Below the pieces are notes generated by a model. The model ran no database searches, had not been told where the DNA came from, and saw only the letters and a list, made by a program, of their open reading frames with translations. Of a stretch of 64,000 nt of DNA, positions 45,115 to 53,991 are shown in pieces. The stretch is from Cupriavidus sp. BIS7 (lineage in GTDB: Bacteria > Pseudomonadota > Gammaproteobacteria > Burkholderiales > Burkholderiaceae). The translations under genes and the position numbers were made by a program. The stretch covers positions 20,377-84,376 of the forward strand of contig NZ_ALOU01000035.1 in the NCBI RefSeq assembly GCF_000292345.1, written 5' to 3'. Position 1 is the stretch's first letter. Each line of letters starts with the position of its first letter.

Positions 45115-45990
45115 TCACGCGCCGTAGACCGCTTGCGGAGCGGTGGCCCGCGCCAGCAGGTCACCCACCGCCGCGCCCAGTTCGGCCGGCTGCCAGCGCG
45201 CGCCCTTGTCGGACTTTGGTCCGGTGCGCCAGCCGTCGGCCATGGAGATCATGCCGCCAGCCGCCTCGAACATGCGCCCGTTGACGTGCGCGGACTCGGC
45301 ACTGGCCAGCCAGACCACCAGCGGCGCGACATTGGCCGGGTCGTAGTAGTCAAAGCCGTCGCTCGGCGCCTTCATCATGTCGGCAAACACCTGCTCGGTC
45401 ATGCCGGTGCGTGCGGCGGGCGCCAGCGCATTGGCCGTGATGCCGTAGCGCCCCAGTTCCGCGGCCTGCACGAGCGTCAGCGCAGCAATGCCGGCCTTGG
45501 CCGCCGCATAGTTCGACTGGCCAACCGATCCCTGCAGCCCCGCGCCGGAGCTGGTGTTGATGATGCGTGCGTCGATCTTCTGGCCAGCCTTGGCCGCATC
45601 GCGCCAGCGCCGGGCCAGCAGGTTGGCCAGGCAGAAGTGGCCGCGCAGATGTACGCGCATGACGTCGTCCCAGTCCGCTTCGGTCAGGCTGACGAACATG
45701 CGGTCGCGGCAGATGCCGGCGTTATTGACCAGTGCATGCACTTCGCCGAACGCCGCTACGGCGGCATCGACGATGCGCTGGGCCGTGGCAAGCTGCGTGA
45801 TGTCGTCATCGCTGGCCAGCGCCGTGCCGCCGGCTGCGCGGATCTCCGCGCAAACCGCTTCGGCGGCCTCGCGCCGGATATCGTTGACCACCACATTGGC
45901 GCCCTCGGCCCCGCAGGCCAGCGCATAGGCCCGGCCCAGTCCGCCGCCGGCGCCGGTAATGATGACGGTGCGTGCGTCGCAAAGTCCCAT
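45115..45990 (-). CDS. Short-chain dehydrogenase (MFE-2/17-beta-HSD4-like)
   Basis: 291 residues: VIITGAGGGLGRAYALACGAEGANVVVND is the NAD-binding pattern of the peroxisomal multifunctional enzyme type, with NNAGICRDRMF and catalytic SSSGAGLQGSVGQSNYAAAKAG. It probably oxidises a 3-hydroxyacyl-CoA of the ring-degradation pathway; mycobacterial clusters have comparable SDRs (Rv3548c/Rv3549c). Start at 45990 follows AAGGAGTACGCC. 10 bases after the thiolase gene. Confidence 0.87.
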   Translation of the reverse strand: MGLCDARTVIITGAGGGLGRAYALACGAEGANVVVNDIRREAAEAVCAEIRAAGGTALASDDDITQLATAQRIVDAAVAAFGEVHALVNNAGICRDRMFVSLTEADWDDVMRVHLRGHFCLANLLARRWRDAAKAGQKIDARIINTSSGAGLQGSVGQSNYAAAKAGIAALTLVQAAELGRYGITANALAPAARTGMTEQVFADMMKAPSDGFDYYDPANVAPLVVWLASAESAHVNGRMFEAAGGMISMADGWRTGPKSDKGARWQPAELGAAVGDLLARATAPQAVYGA

Positions 45991-46000
45991 GGCGTACTCC

Positions 46001-47158
46001 TTACAACCGTTCAATGATGGTGACGTTGGCAAGGCCACCGCCTTCGCACATCGTCTGCAGGCCATAGCGCCCGCCCGTGCGTTCCAGTTCGTGCAGCAGC
46101 GATGTCATCAGGCGCGCGCCGGTGGCGCCCAGCGGATGGCCCAGCGCGATGGCGCCGCCGTTGGGGTTGGTGCGCTCGGGCGCATAGCCGGTTTCGGCCA
46201 GCCAGGCCATCGCCACCGAGGCAAACGCCTCGTTGATTTCCACCACGTCGATATCGGAGATGCTCAACCCGCTGCGCTCCAGCGCGCGCTTGGTGGCCGG
46301 AATCGGCGCGGTCAGCATCCACAGCGGGTCATCGCCCATCACGCTCATATGGGCAATGCGCGCACGCGGCTTGAGCCCGTAGCGCTTGACCGCCTCCCCG
46401 GAGACGATCAGCAGCGCGGCGGCAGCGTCGGCGGTCTGGCTCGATACTGCGGCAGTCAGCGTGCTGCCGGGCATCAGCGGTTCCAGCGTGGCCATTTTTG
46501 CCAGCGTGGTGTCGGGGCGCGGTGTCTCGTCATGCTTCACGCCTTCGCACGGCACGATCTCGCGTGCGTAATGGCCTGCCTCGATTGCGGCCACCGCGCG
46601 ACGGTGGCTTTCCAGCGCATACGCTTCCATCGCATCGCGCGACAGCTTCCAGTGGTCGGCAATACGCTGCGCGGCGTGGAACTGCGACACCGGTGCATCG
46701 CCAAAGCGCGCCTGCCAACCCTTGCTGCCCGAGAACGGATCGGCAAAGCCCAGCGCCTGTCCCGCCAGCATGGCCGACGAGATCGGGATCTGCGTCATGG
46801 TCTGTACGCCGCCCGCGATCACCACGTCCTGCGTGCCGCTCATGACCGCCTGCGCGGCAAAGTGCACGGCCTGCTGCGACGACCCGCACTGGCGGTCAAC
46901 GGTGACACCGGGCACCGTCAGCGGCAGGCCAGCGGCCAGCCATGCGCTGCGGGCGATATTGCCGGCCAGCGGGCCGATCGTGTCGACGCAGCCGAACACC
47001 ACGTCGTCATAGTCCTCGGCAGGAATGCCATTGCGGCGCACCAGTTCGGCCAGCACGAAGCCGCCCAGGTCCGCGCCGTGCATGTGTGACAGTCCACCCT
47101 TGCGGCGGCCCGTGGGCGTGCGCAGGGCGTCAACGATATAGGCGTCTCTCATGGTCAT
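46001..47158 (-). CDS. fadA6: FadA6-type steroid thiolase
   Basis: 385 residues. VTVDRQCGSSQQAVHFAAQAVMSGTQDVVIAGGVQ holds nucleophile Cys91; NPNGGAIALGHPLGATGAR and the C-terminus GRYGLQTMCEGGGLANVTIIERL are nearly identical to mycobacterial FadA6 (Rv3556c) as recalled. It performs the last thiolytic cleavage of C/D-ring derived CoA esters. AAGGAACGAG precedes the ATG at 47158; the alternative at 47152 is too far from it. Confidence 0.9.
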   Translation of the reverse strand: MTMRDAYIVDALRTPTGRRKGGLSHMHGADLGGFVLAELVRRNGIPAEDYDDVVFGCVDTIGPLAGNIARSAWLAAGLPLTVPGVTVDRQCGSSQQAVHFAAQAVMSGTQDVVIAGGVQTMTQIPISSAMLAGQALGFADPFSGSKGWQARFGDAPVSQFHAAQRIADHWKLSRDAMEAYALESHRRAVAAIEAGHYAREIVPCEGVKHDETPRPDTTLAKMATLEPLMPGSTLTAAVSSQTADAAAALLIVSGEAVKRYGLKPRARIAHMSVMGDDPLWMLTAPIPATKRALERSGLSISDIDVVEINEAFASVAMAWLAETGYAPERTNPNGGAIALGHPLGATGARLMTSLLHELERTGGRYGLQTMCEGGGLANVTIIERL

Positions 47159-47172
47159 CTCGTTCCTTGAAT

Positions 47173-48246
47173 TCAGGCGAAGGTCGCACCGGCGCCGATC
47201 TCGTGCGCGCCGTCGAGGATTTGCGCGCCGAGGCGCGCCTTGTGAAAGGCCCGGTCGCCCCAGCTATCGGCCAGGGCCCAGGCACGCTTGGCAAAGATCT
47301 GCAGGTCCAGTTCCCACGTGTAGCCCATTGCGCCATGCACCTGGATGGCCTGGCGTGCCGCGGTCCACGCGCAGCGCGCCGCGGCAACACGGGCGTGCGA
47401 GACATGAAGCCCGGCATGGGCCGAACCGTGCGCAAGCGCCGCTGCCGCACGGAACAGCACCGGCTTGGCAAATTCAAGCTGGATCGCCACGTCGGCCAGC
47501 AGGTGCTTGACCGCCTGATACGTGCCGATAGCCTTGCCGAACTGCTTGCGCTGCGTGCTGTAGTCGATTGCGAGGTCCAGCATGCGCTGCGTGAGCCCCA
47601 GTTGCTGCGCGGCCACGCCCAGCGCGCCACGGTTCAGCGCGCCATCCCACAGGCCCGCAGCCGCATGCGCGGGCACCAGTTCGGTATCCGTGCCGGGTGT
47701 CCAGTCCAACTCGAACAGGCGGCGCGACGGGTCCAGCGCGGTGCGCGGCGTCAGCGTGCACTGGTCGCGCCGCAGCAGGTGGATAGCGCCGTCATGCGCG
47801 CAGAGGATGGCGTCGGCCACATGCGCGTCGGCCACCAGCCGCATTTGCGGATGCGCCACCGCCACGCGGGCCTCGCCGGTGGCGATGCGGTCCAGCAATG
47901 TCGCGCAGCGGTCCTGCACCGACGCGTCCGGCGCCGCCGCCAGCGCATCGCGCAGCAGGCCCGCCGCCACCAGCGCGGTGTCCAGCAGCGGCTCAGGCAG
48001 CGCGAAGTAGCCGCACGCCTGCGCCAGCGGCGCCCATTCGACCTCGCCCAGCCCCAGCCCGCCCTGCTCGGGCGGCACCATCATGGCGGTCAGGCCCTGG
48101 TCGGCCAGTTGCTGCCACAGCGCGTCGGAACGGCCCGATTCGGTCGTCCATAGCTCGCGCGTCAGCTCGGGCGTCATCTCGGTCATCAGGAAGCGCCGGA
48201 TTGCGTCGGCGAACTGTTCCTGCTCTTTGGTGAAAGTGAAATCCAT
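47173..48246 (-). CDS. Acyl-CoA dehydrogenase subunit (FadE32/33-like)
   Basis: 357 residues, short for the family: MDFTFTKEQEQFADAIRRFL, EQGGLGLGEVEWAPLAQACG, YSTQRKQFGKAIGTYQAVKHLLADVAI and QAIQVHGAMGYTWELDLQIFAKRA. The weak middle domain and shortness are typical of the partner subunits in heterotetrameric steroid dehydrogenases. 19 bases downstream of a full-length dehydrogenase gene, its probable partner. The start at 48246 is chosen by homology to MDF-type N-termini. Confidence 0.85.
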   Translation of the reverse strand: MDFTFTKEQEQFADAIRRFLMTEMTPELTRELWTTESGRSDALWQQLADQGLTAMMVPPEQGGLGLGEVEWAPLAQACGYFALPEPLLDTALVAAGLLRDALAAAPDASVQDRCATLLDRIATGEARVAVAHPQMRLVADAHVADAILCAHDGAIHLLRRDQCTLTPRTALDPSRRLFELDWTPGTDTELVPAHAAAGLWDGALNRGALGVAAQQLGLTQRMLDLAIDYSTQRKQFGKAIGTYQAVKHLLADVAIQLEFAKPVLFRAAAALAHGSAHAGLHVSHARVAAARCAWTAARQAIQVHGAMGYTWELDLQIFAKRAWALADSWGDRAFHKARLGAQILDGAHEIGAGATFA

Positions 48247-48265
48247 GATCAGTTTCCCGGTACCT

Positions 48266-49432
48266 TCACGCGCGTGGCATGCCAAGCAGGCGCTCGGCGA
48301 CGATGTTGCGCTGGATCTCGTTGGTGCCGGCGTAGATCGGCCCGGCCTGCGAGAACAGGAAGCCATCCAGCCAGTGGCCGAGCGACCCCGCCTGCGCACC
48401 GGCCGGTGCCACCTCGGCGGCCTGCCCAAGGATGGCCAGCGCGGTGTCGTGCATATGGATGTCCAGTTCGGACCAGAACACCTTGTTGGTGCTGGACTCC
48501 GCGCCGATATGGCCGCCGTGCACCAGTCGGCTGGCCGTGGCGTAGGTGGACAGCGTGTACGCCTCCGCATCCATCCACGCGCGCAGCACGGCTTCGCGCA
48601 GCGACGGGTCGCGGTCGGCCGCTTCCCGATGCTGCTGATACAGCTGCACAAGCGCACGCGCCGTCTGCTGGAAGCGTGCCGGCGAACGCAGCATCAGGCC
48701 ACGCTCGAATCCGGCCGTGGCCATCGCCACCTGCCAGCCCGCACCCTCCGCCGCCAGCCGGTTTTCAACCGGCACGCGCACGTCGTCAAAGAAGATCTCC
48801 GCAAAACCGGTCTCGCCATTGAGCTGGCGGATTGGCCGCACGGTGATGCCCGGCGTGTCCAGCGGCACCAGGATGAACGTCAGCCCATGGTGGCGCGACG
48901 ATGCCGGATCGGTACGGAACAGGCCAAACAGCCAGTCCGCCCATACCGCACGCGTGGACCAGATCTTCTGGCCGTTGATCACGTAGTCGTCGCCTTGCCG
49001 GATGGCGCTGCAGCGGATGGCGGCCATGTCGGAGCCAGCGTTCGGCTCTGACCAGCCCTGCGCCCAGACATGTTCGCCCGAGGCCATGCGCGGCAGGAAG
49101 CGCGCCTTCTGCGCGTCGGTGCCGAACTCCATCAGCGTGGGCCCCAGCAGGAAGATGCCGTTCTGGTTGACGCGCATCGGCGCGCCCGCGCGCCAGTATT
49201 CCTCTTCAAAGATCAGCCACTCGATCAGGTCGCAGCCGCGCCCGCCCAGTTCGGCAGGCCACGTGACCATGCTCCAGCGGCCCTGGTTGAGCGCGGCCTC
49301 CCACGCGCGGTGCTGGGCAAAGCCGGCCTCGGTATCGAAGCTTGCCAACGGCGTGCGCGGCACGTGGTCGGCCATCCAGGCGCGGACCTCGGCGCGGAAC
49401 GCGCGCTGGGCGTCGGTGTATTCGATATGCAT
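48266..49432 (-). CDS. Acyl-CoA dehydrogenase subunit (FadE31-like)
   Basis: 388 residues: MHIEYTDAQRAFRAEVRAWM, HVWAQGWSEPNAGSDMAAIRC, INGQKIWSTRAVWADWLFGLFR, GPIYAGTNEIQRNIVAERLLG. The FAD- and CoA-binding segments are complete. With the next, shorter dehydrogenase it resembles the FadE31-FadE32-FadE33 set that acts after opening of both rings (MOODA-CoA stage). Assignment to one particular FadE is an inference. Confidence 0.87.
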   Translation of the reverse strand: MHIEYTDAQRAFRAEVRAWMADHVPRTPLASFDTEAGFAQHRAWEAALNQGRWSMVTWPAELGGRGCDLIEWLIFEEEYWRAGAPMRVNQNGIFLLGPTLMEFGTDAQKARFLPRMASGEHVWAQGWSEPNAGSDMAAIRCSAIRQGDDYVINGQKIWSTRAVWADWLFGLFRTDPASSRHHGLTFILVPLDTPGITVRPIRQLNGETGFAEIFFDDVRVPVENRLAAEGAGWQVAMATAGFERGLMLRSPARFQQTARALVQLYQQHREAADRDPSLREAVLRAWMDAEAYTLSTYATASRLVHGGHIGAESSTNKVFWSELDIHMHDTALAILGQAAEVAPAGAQAGSLGHWLDGFLFSQAGPIYAGTNEIQRNIVAERLLGMPRA

Positions 49433-49446
49433 GATGGATTCCCGAA

Positions 49447-50211
49447 TCAGGCGAAGCGGGCTTCGCGGCGCTCGACGAACGCGGCGCGCGCCTCGCCGGA
49501 ATCGGCGCTCATATAGGCCTGCAGCGTGAAGCCCTGCTCCCAGCGGTACTTGTCCTCCAGGTTGCCGTCTTCCACGCCGTTGAGCGCCTCCTTGGCCAGT
49601 TGCAGCATGGCCGGGCTCTTCGTGGCGATACTGCGGGCCAGTGCCAGCGCGCTTTCGCGCAGCGCGTCTCGCGGCACCACGCGCTCGACCGCGCCAAGCC
49701 GGTAGGCCTCGGCCGCATCGATCATCTCGCCGGTGAAGTACATCGCCCGCACCTTCTGCACACCGAACATGCGCTGCAGGTGCGCGCCGCCGCCCATGGC
49801 GCCACGGTCAATCTCCGGTACGCCGAAGCGTGCGCATTCGGACGCCACGATGATGTCGGCCGCACCACAGATGCCGATGCCGCCGCCAAGCACAAAGCCG
49901 TGCACGGCCACAATCACCGGCTTGGGATTGCGGTGCACCGCGCGGAACGTGGCGTAGTTGCCGGCATTGACATCGACGATGCGCTGCGGGTGCGCGGCCA
50001 GTTCCTTGATATCGACGCCCGCGCAGAAGCCACGCCCTTCGCCGCGCAGCAGGATTACGCGCACGGCGGGATTGGTGCCGAGATCGTCGATGGCAGCAGC
50101 CAGCGCGTGCCAGCCGGCGCTGTCCAGCGCGTTGACCGGCGGGTGGTCAATCACCAGTTCAGCGACGCCTTCGGTGATCTCGATGTGGAATGGTTTGGCC
50201 GTTGTGTTCAT
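49447..50211 (-). CDS. echA20: EchA20-type crotonase (D-ring opening hydrolase)
   Basis: 254-residue crotonase: LVIDHPPVNALDSAGWHALAAAI, LRGEGRGFCAGVDIKELAAHP, GGGIGICGAADIIVASECARFGVPEIDRGAMGGGAHL. These closely follow mycobacterial EchA20 (Rv3550), which hydrolyses the five-membered D ring of the bicyclic CoA ester. Its gene lies next to ipdC here and beside ipdAB in mycobacteria. Cytoplasmic. Confidence 0.88.
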   Translation of the reverse strand: MNTTAKPFHIEITEGVAELVIDHPPVNALDSAGWHALAAAIDDLGTNPAVRVILLRGEGRGFCAGVDIKELAAHPQRIVDVNAGNYATFRAVHRNPKPVIVAVHGFVLGGGIGICGAADIIVASECARFGVPEIDRGAMGGGAHLQRMFGVQKVRAMYFTGEMIDAAEAYRLGAVERVVPRDALRESALALARSIATKSPAMLQLAKEALNGVEDGNLEDKYRWEQGFTLQAYMSADSGEARAAFVERREARFA

Positions 50212-50260
50212 GGGAGATCTGCCTGTCTAGTTGTCCTTGGGTATGGAGCCGTGAGCCGCC

Positions 50261-51367
50261 TCACGCGTGACTGTGCTCGCGCACCGCTTGTGGAGTGCCC
50301 GCCGTCAGCGCTTCAAGCCGCGTGCGCGCCTGGGCCACGATGTCCGACACGATCTGCTCGCACGGGACGATTGCGCCGATTGCCGCTGCGGCCTGTCCGC
50401 TCGGCAGTACGCCTTCGTCGGGATGCCCCTCCACCATCGCGCGCTGGATCAGCACCGGCGCGTTGGCGGCCATCAGCGTCTGGGCGGCGCTGTAGTCCTG
50501 CTCGCGTACCGCGCGCCACGCAGTGCCGAGCATCTGTGCGGTACGCATGCCGGTGCGCGCCTGCCATTTGCGGGCGGCATTCAGCGCCAGCCATGCGCGT
50601 CGCCACGGTCCGGCCTGTTCCAGTTCCAGCAGCAGCGCGTTGTCGATCATCCGCTGCGGCAGCCCGTCTATCGCCAGCGACACACGGATGCTGGCCGGGT
50701 CACGCACCTTGACGTACCGCTCCAGCGTCTGCGCTGGCACCGGCGATTCGCTGGACATCAGGAAGCGCGTGCCCATGGCCACGCCAGCTGCGCCATACGC
50801 CAGTGCCGCCGCAAGGCCGCGCCCGTCGAAGAAGCCGCCGGCCGCCACCACGGGAACGCGCACGCTGTCCAGCACCTGCGGCAGCAGCAGCGTGGTTGGC
50901 GTACCGCCGGTATGCCCGCCGCCCTCACCGCCCTGCACGGTGACCACGTCAGCGCCAAGCTCCACGGCCTTGGCGGCATGCTTGGCCGCGCCGACGGTGG
51001 GCATGCAGACCACGCCGGCCGCCTTCAGTCGGCCGATCATCGCGGCATCCGGCCCGCGCCCGTAGCTGACCCCGCGCAGCCGGTGGCGGATCGCCATATC
51101 GATCACCTCGTCCGCGTTCGGCTGGAACATATGGAAGTTGATGCCGAATGGCCGGTCGCTCGCCGCCTTGACGCGCAGGATCTCGCGCTCGACCTCGCCA
51201 GGCGGAATCGTCGCGCCGGCCAGGAAGCCGAACGCGCCGGCATTGCCGGTGGCCGCGACTAGCTTCGCGTCGGCCACCCACCCCATCGCGGTCTGGACGA
51301 TCGGATAGCGGCAGCCGAGCAGGTCGCACAGCGCGGTGTGCAGGCTGTTCTGACTGGGGGCGCTCAT
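50261..51367 (-). CDS. ipdC: IpdC-type flavin oxidoreductase (nitronate monooxygenase family)
   Basis: 368 residues, TIM-barrel FMN enzyme: CRYPIVQTAMGWVADAKLVAATGNAGAFGFLAG, VQGGEGGGHTGGTPTTLLLP, VPVVAAGGFFDGRGLAAALAYGAAGVAMGTRFLMSSESPVP. The GGEGGGHTG and GGFFDGRGLAAAL blocks match IpdC (Rv3553), which introduces a double bond in the steroid-derived CoA ester, not a true nitronate monooxygenase. The ATG overlaps the upstream crotonase stop (ATGA). Confidence 0.9.
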   Translation of the reverse strand: MSAPSQNSLHTALCDLLGCRYPIVQTAMGWVADAKLVAATGNAGAFGFLAGATIPPGEVEREILRVKAASDRPFGINFHMFQPNADEVIDMAIRHRLRGVSYGRGPDAAMIGRLKAAGVVCMPTVGAAKHAAKAVELGADVVTVQGGEGGGHTGGTPTTLLLPQVLDSVRVPVVAAGGFFDGRGLAAALAYGAAGVAMGTRFLMSSESPVPAQTLERYVKVRDPASIRVSLAIDGLPQRMIDNALLLELEQAGPWRRAWLALNAARKWQARTGMRTAQMLGTAWRAVREQDYSAAQTLMAANAPVLIQRAMVEGHPDEGVLPSGQAAAAIGAIVPCEQIVSDIVAQARTRLEALTAGTPQAVREHSHA

Positions 51368-52266
51368 GCCTTGCCCTCCGTGCTCTGGCCCTGCCCGGTG
51401 CGCTGGGATGCAGCCATAGCACGCGCATCGTAGCCGCCGAGCTTGTCACCGCTGACCAGTTCGTTGTGCGCGTGGGCGAAGTGGTGCCACGCAAACGCGG
51501 CATCCATCGCCGTGCGCTTGCCCTGCAACTCCTCCACATGGTTGACAGCCTGCTTGGTCAGCGTCAGGCCCAGACGCGGCATCTGCGCGATCTTCGCGGC
51601 CATGCCGTAGACGGTGTCCTCCAGCGCGTCACGCGGCACCACGCGGTTGACCATGCCCATGCGCTCGGCGCGCTCGGCGCCCATGCGCTCGCCCAGGAAC
51701 AGGAATTCCTTGGCGATGCGCGGATGCAGTTCGTACGGATGAGCAAAGTACTCCACGCCCGGAATTCCCATGCGCACGACCGGATCGGCAAAGAACGCAT
51801 CGTCGGACGCCACGATCAGGTCGCACACCCAGGCCAGCATCAGACCGCCGGCAATGCACGCGCCGTGCACCATGGCAATGGTCGGCTTGGGCAGTTCGCG
51901 CCAGCGCCGGCACATGCCGAGGTAGACCTCCTGCTCGCGCGCATAGAGGAATTCGCCACCGGGCTTGTTGACGTGGTCGTACCAGAGCGAGGTGCGATCG
52001 AACGATTCATTGATGTCGCGTCCGGGCGTGCCGATATCGTGGCCGGCCGAGAAATGCTTGCCGGCGCCGCGCAGCACGATGACCTTGACCGCGTCGTCGT
52101 CGGTGGCGCGCCGGTAGGCCTCGTCCAGCGCATACGTCATCTTCGAGTTCTGCGCGTTGTGGAATTCCGGCCGGTTCATCGTCACGGTGGCAATGCCGTC
52201 CGCGACCTCGTAAAGCACCTCGGCGGTGGGCCCCAGGGTGATGGGCTCGATGGCAGGTGTCGTCAT
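51364..52266 (-). CDS. Crotonase-family enoyl-CoA hydratase, long form
   Basis: 300 residues: GIATVTMNRPEFHNAQNSKMTYALDEAY, VIVLRGAGKHFSAGHDIGTPGRDIN, VHGACIAGGLMLAWVCDLIVASDDAFFADPVVRMGIPG and a C-terminal DAAFAWHHFAHAHNELVSGD. The insertion around 85-120 (SLWYDHVNKPGGEFLYAREQ) makes it longer than usual crotonases. It probably hydrates an enoyl-CoA in ring or side-chain degradation; a precise step cannot be given. Seven bases after the IpdB gene. Confidence 0.85.
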   Translation of the reverse strand: MTTPAIEPITLGPTAEVLYEVADGIATVTMNRPEFHNAQNSKMTYALDEAYRRATDDDAVKVIVLRGAGKHFSAGHDIGTPGRDINESFDRTSLWYDHVNKPGGEFLYAREQEVYLGMCRRWRELPKPTIAMVHGACIAGGLMLAWVCDLIVASDDAFFADPVVRMGIPGVEYFAHPYELHPRIAKEFLFLGERMGAERAERMGMVNRVVPRDALEDTVYGMAAKIAQMPRLGLTLTKQAVNHVEELQGKRTAMDAAFAWHHFAHAHNELVSGDKLGGYDARAMAASQRTGQGQSTEGKA

Positions 52267-52273
52267 GATGGCC

Positions 52274-53074
52274 TCACGCGCGTCCGGGGGGATTGCCGCG
52301 CACGACGGTCGCGCGCAGGTTGTGCGGGTCCAGCACGGCCATCAGACGCAGTTCTTCCGGCGTGGGCGCGGCGGTCTCTGGCAACGCCTCGCCCGGTGTA
52401 TTGGCCAGCACGAAGCCGGTGGCGGCCTGCACCTGTTCCAGGCTCACGCCGGGGTGCAGCGAACGCACGCGGATGGCATGGTCCGGGCCGCCGAAGTCCA
52501 TCACGCACAGGTCCGTCACGATCACGCGCAGGTCCACGAAGCTGCGCATGCCTTCGATGCGGCGCGCGGGGTTGTAGCCAACGCTGCAAACCATGTCGAC
52601 CTCGCCCGCCACGAAGGCGCGCGTGTTATGAGTCGGCACGAAGAACGAGTTTGCATGGTGGGTGCTGTTGCCGGGGAAGCCGCGCGCACCAAGCAGTTGG
52701 GTCTTGGGCTGCGCGTGCGTGCCCCCCAGGCACGAGATATTGGCCTGGCCAAAGCGGTCGATCTGCGTGGGCATGACCAGCGCGTGGCGGCGTCCGCCCC
52801 ACAGGCAGTCGAACACGCGTGAATAGCCCATCCAGCCGCTGGCGCGCACCTTGTAGCCCGCCTCGCGCGGGCCCAGCGGCACCGGCGTTTCCACGAGGTA
52901 GGCCTCGCCGTCGGTCAGCATCAGGCCCGGGTTGTGGGCCAGGCGCGCAAGCCCGGCGGCAATGCGCGGCCCGGTGCCAATGCCGGTGGCCAGCACCTCG
53001 CCGTCCTGCGCCCACTCGCGGGCGGCGGCGGCGATCATCAGCTCGGCACGGGTGAATTCATGAGAGGCGCTCAC
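52274..53074 (-). CDS. ipdB: IpdB, beta subunit of the ring-C-cleaving CoA-transferase-like hydrolase
   Basis: 266 residues, family I CoA-transferase fold: FTRAELMIAAAAREWAQDGEVLATGIGTGPRIAAGLARL, ANISCLGGTHAQPKTQLLGARGFPGNSTHHANSFFVP. IpdAB resembles a CoA-transferase but hydrolyses ring C of COCHEA-CoA. I chose the GTG at 53074 (VSASHEFTRAEL), preceded by AAGGAGCGACT; the longer frame is antisense-like over ipdA, and the ATG inside is out of frame. 23 bases after ipdA. Confidence 0.9.
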   Translation of the reverse strand: MSASHEFTRAELMIAAAAREWAQDGEVLATGIGTGPRIAAGLARLAHNPGLMLTDGEAYLVETPVPLGPREAGYKVRASGWMGYSRVFDCLWGGRRHALVMPTQIDRFGQANISCLGGTHAQPKTQLLGARGFPGNSTHHANSFFVPTHNTRAFVAGEVDMVCSVGYNPARRIEGMRSFVDLRVIVTDLCVMDFGGPDHAIRVRSLHPGVSLEQVQAATGFVLANTPGEALPETAAPTPEELRLMAVLDPHNLRATVVRGNPPGRA

Positions 53075-53097
53075 AGTCGCTCCTTGGGTTGGCAGGT

Positions 53098-53988
53098 TCA
53101 AAGTACCGGCAGCGGCAGGTCGCGCACATGGCCGAGGCCGCCGATGCGATCGAGGTACGCCGATTCGCTCGCCGCGATTACGTCGTTGCGGTACGCGGCA
53201 AAGCCGTCGCTGGCCTCCGCGCTGGCGCAGTACGCCTTCAGCGCGGGCAGGTCCCAGCCGTAGTCGGGGCCGCAGGACGTGGGGTGCGCACCGCCCGGTG
53301 CGTGCACCACGCCTGTCACCAGCGCACGCTCGAACGCGTTGCTGCGTGCGCGTGCCAGGTCTTCGTCCTCGATGCGCGCGTGCAGCGTTTCGCAGCTCAC
53401 GTAGCAGCGCCGTGCGGCGCGTGCGAACCATTCGTCGAAGAACGGATCGGGGCCGTCGATGCGCGTGTTGCCAAGCACATCGCTCTCGTTCACATGCAGC
53501 AGCGCCGCATCGAGTTCGATCGCGGGCATCGCCACAAGGACCTCGCCGTCCGCGTAGGGCGAGCGCACGGTCTTCAGGTGCGGGTTGCGGTCCAGCACGT
53601 CGGTACCCAGCGCCACGCGCGTCGGCAGAAACGGCAGGCGCGCCGCCGCCGCACGCAGGCCAAGCTGCAGCATGCCTTCGTCCAGTTCCGTCACTTCAAG
53701 CTGGCCGCGCTCGCGCGCCTGCCGGAAGTAGGGCTCGAGCGGAATCACGTCGAGCGACACAAAGCCGAACACGAGTCTGCGCACCTTGCCGGCCGCGCAC
53801 AGCATGCCCACCTCGGGGCCGCCGTAGGCCACCACGGTCAGGTCCTTCAGCGGCGAGCGCAGGATCTCGCGCACCAGCGCCATCGGCTTGCGGCGCGGGC
53901 CCCAGCCGCCGATGCCGATGGTCATGCCGTCAGCGAGCTGGCCGACCACGTCGGCCGCCGAGAGGGTCTTGTCGATTGTCTTGGTCAT
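53098..53988 (-). CDS. ipdA: IpdA, alpha subunit of the ring-C-cleaving CoA-transferase-like hydrolase
   Basis: 296 residues: GQLADGMTIGIGGWGPRRKPMALVREIL (CoA-transferase G-rich motif), DLTVVAYGGPEVGMLCAAGKV, FGFVSLDVIPLEPYFRQARE and LEVTELDEGML, with the Glu at the position of the catalytic Glu of IpdA. Length equals mycobacterial IpdA (about 292). Forms a heteromer with IpdB. Starts 3 bases after the stop of the extradiol dioxygenase gene, so tightly coupled. Confidence 0.92.
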   Translation of the reverse strand: MTKTIDKTLSAADVVGQLADGMTIGIGGWGPRRKPMALVREILRSPLKDLTVVAYGGPEVGMLCAAGKVRRLVFGFVSLDVIPLEPYFRQARERGQLEVTELDEGMLQLGLRAAAARLPFLPTRVALGTDVLDRNPHLKTVRSPYADGEVLVAMPAIELDAALLHVNESDVLGNTRIDGPDPFFDEWFARAARRCYVSCETLHARIEDEDLARARSNAFERALVTGVVHAPGGAHPTSCGPDYGWDLPALKAYCASAEASDGFAAYRNDVIAASESAYLDRIGGLGHVRDLPLPVL

Positions 53989-53991
53989 GGC

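Noticed and set aside
53075..53431. The longer N-terminus of IpdB
   Set aside because: It is the antisense-like alternative frame over ipdA, very Arg-rich; GTG at 53074 has a good ribosome site and matches family length.
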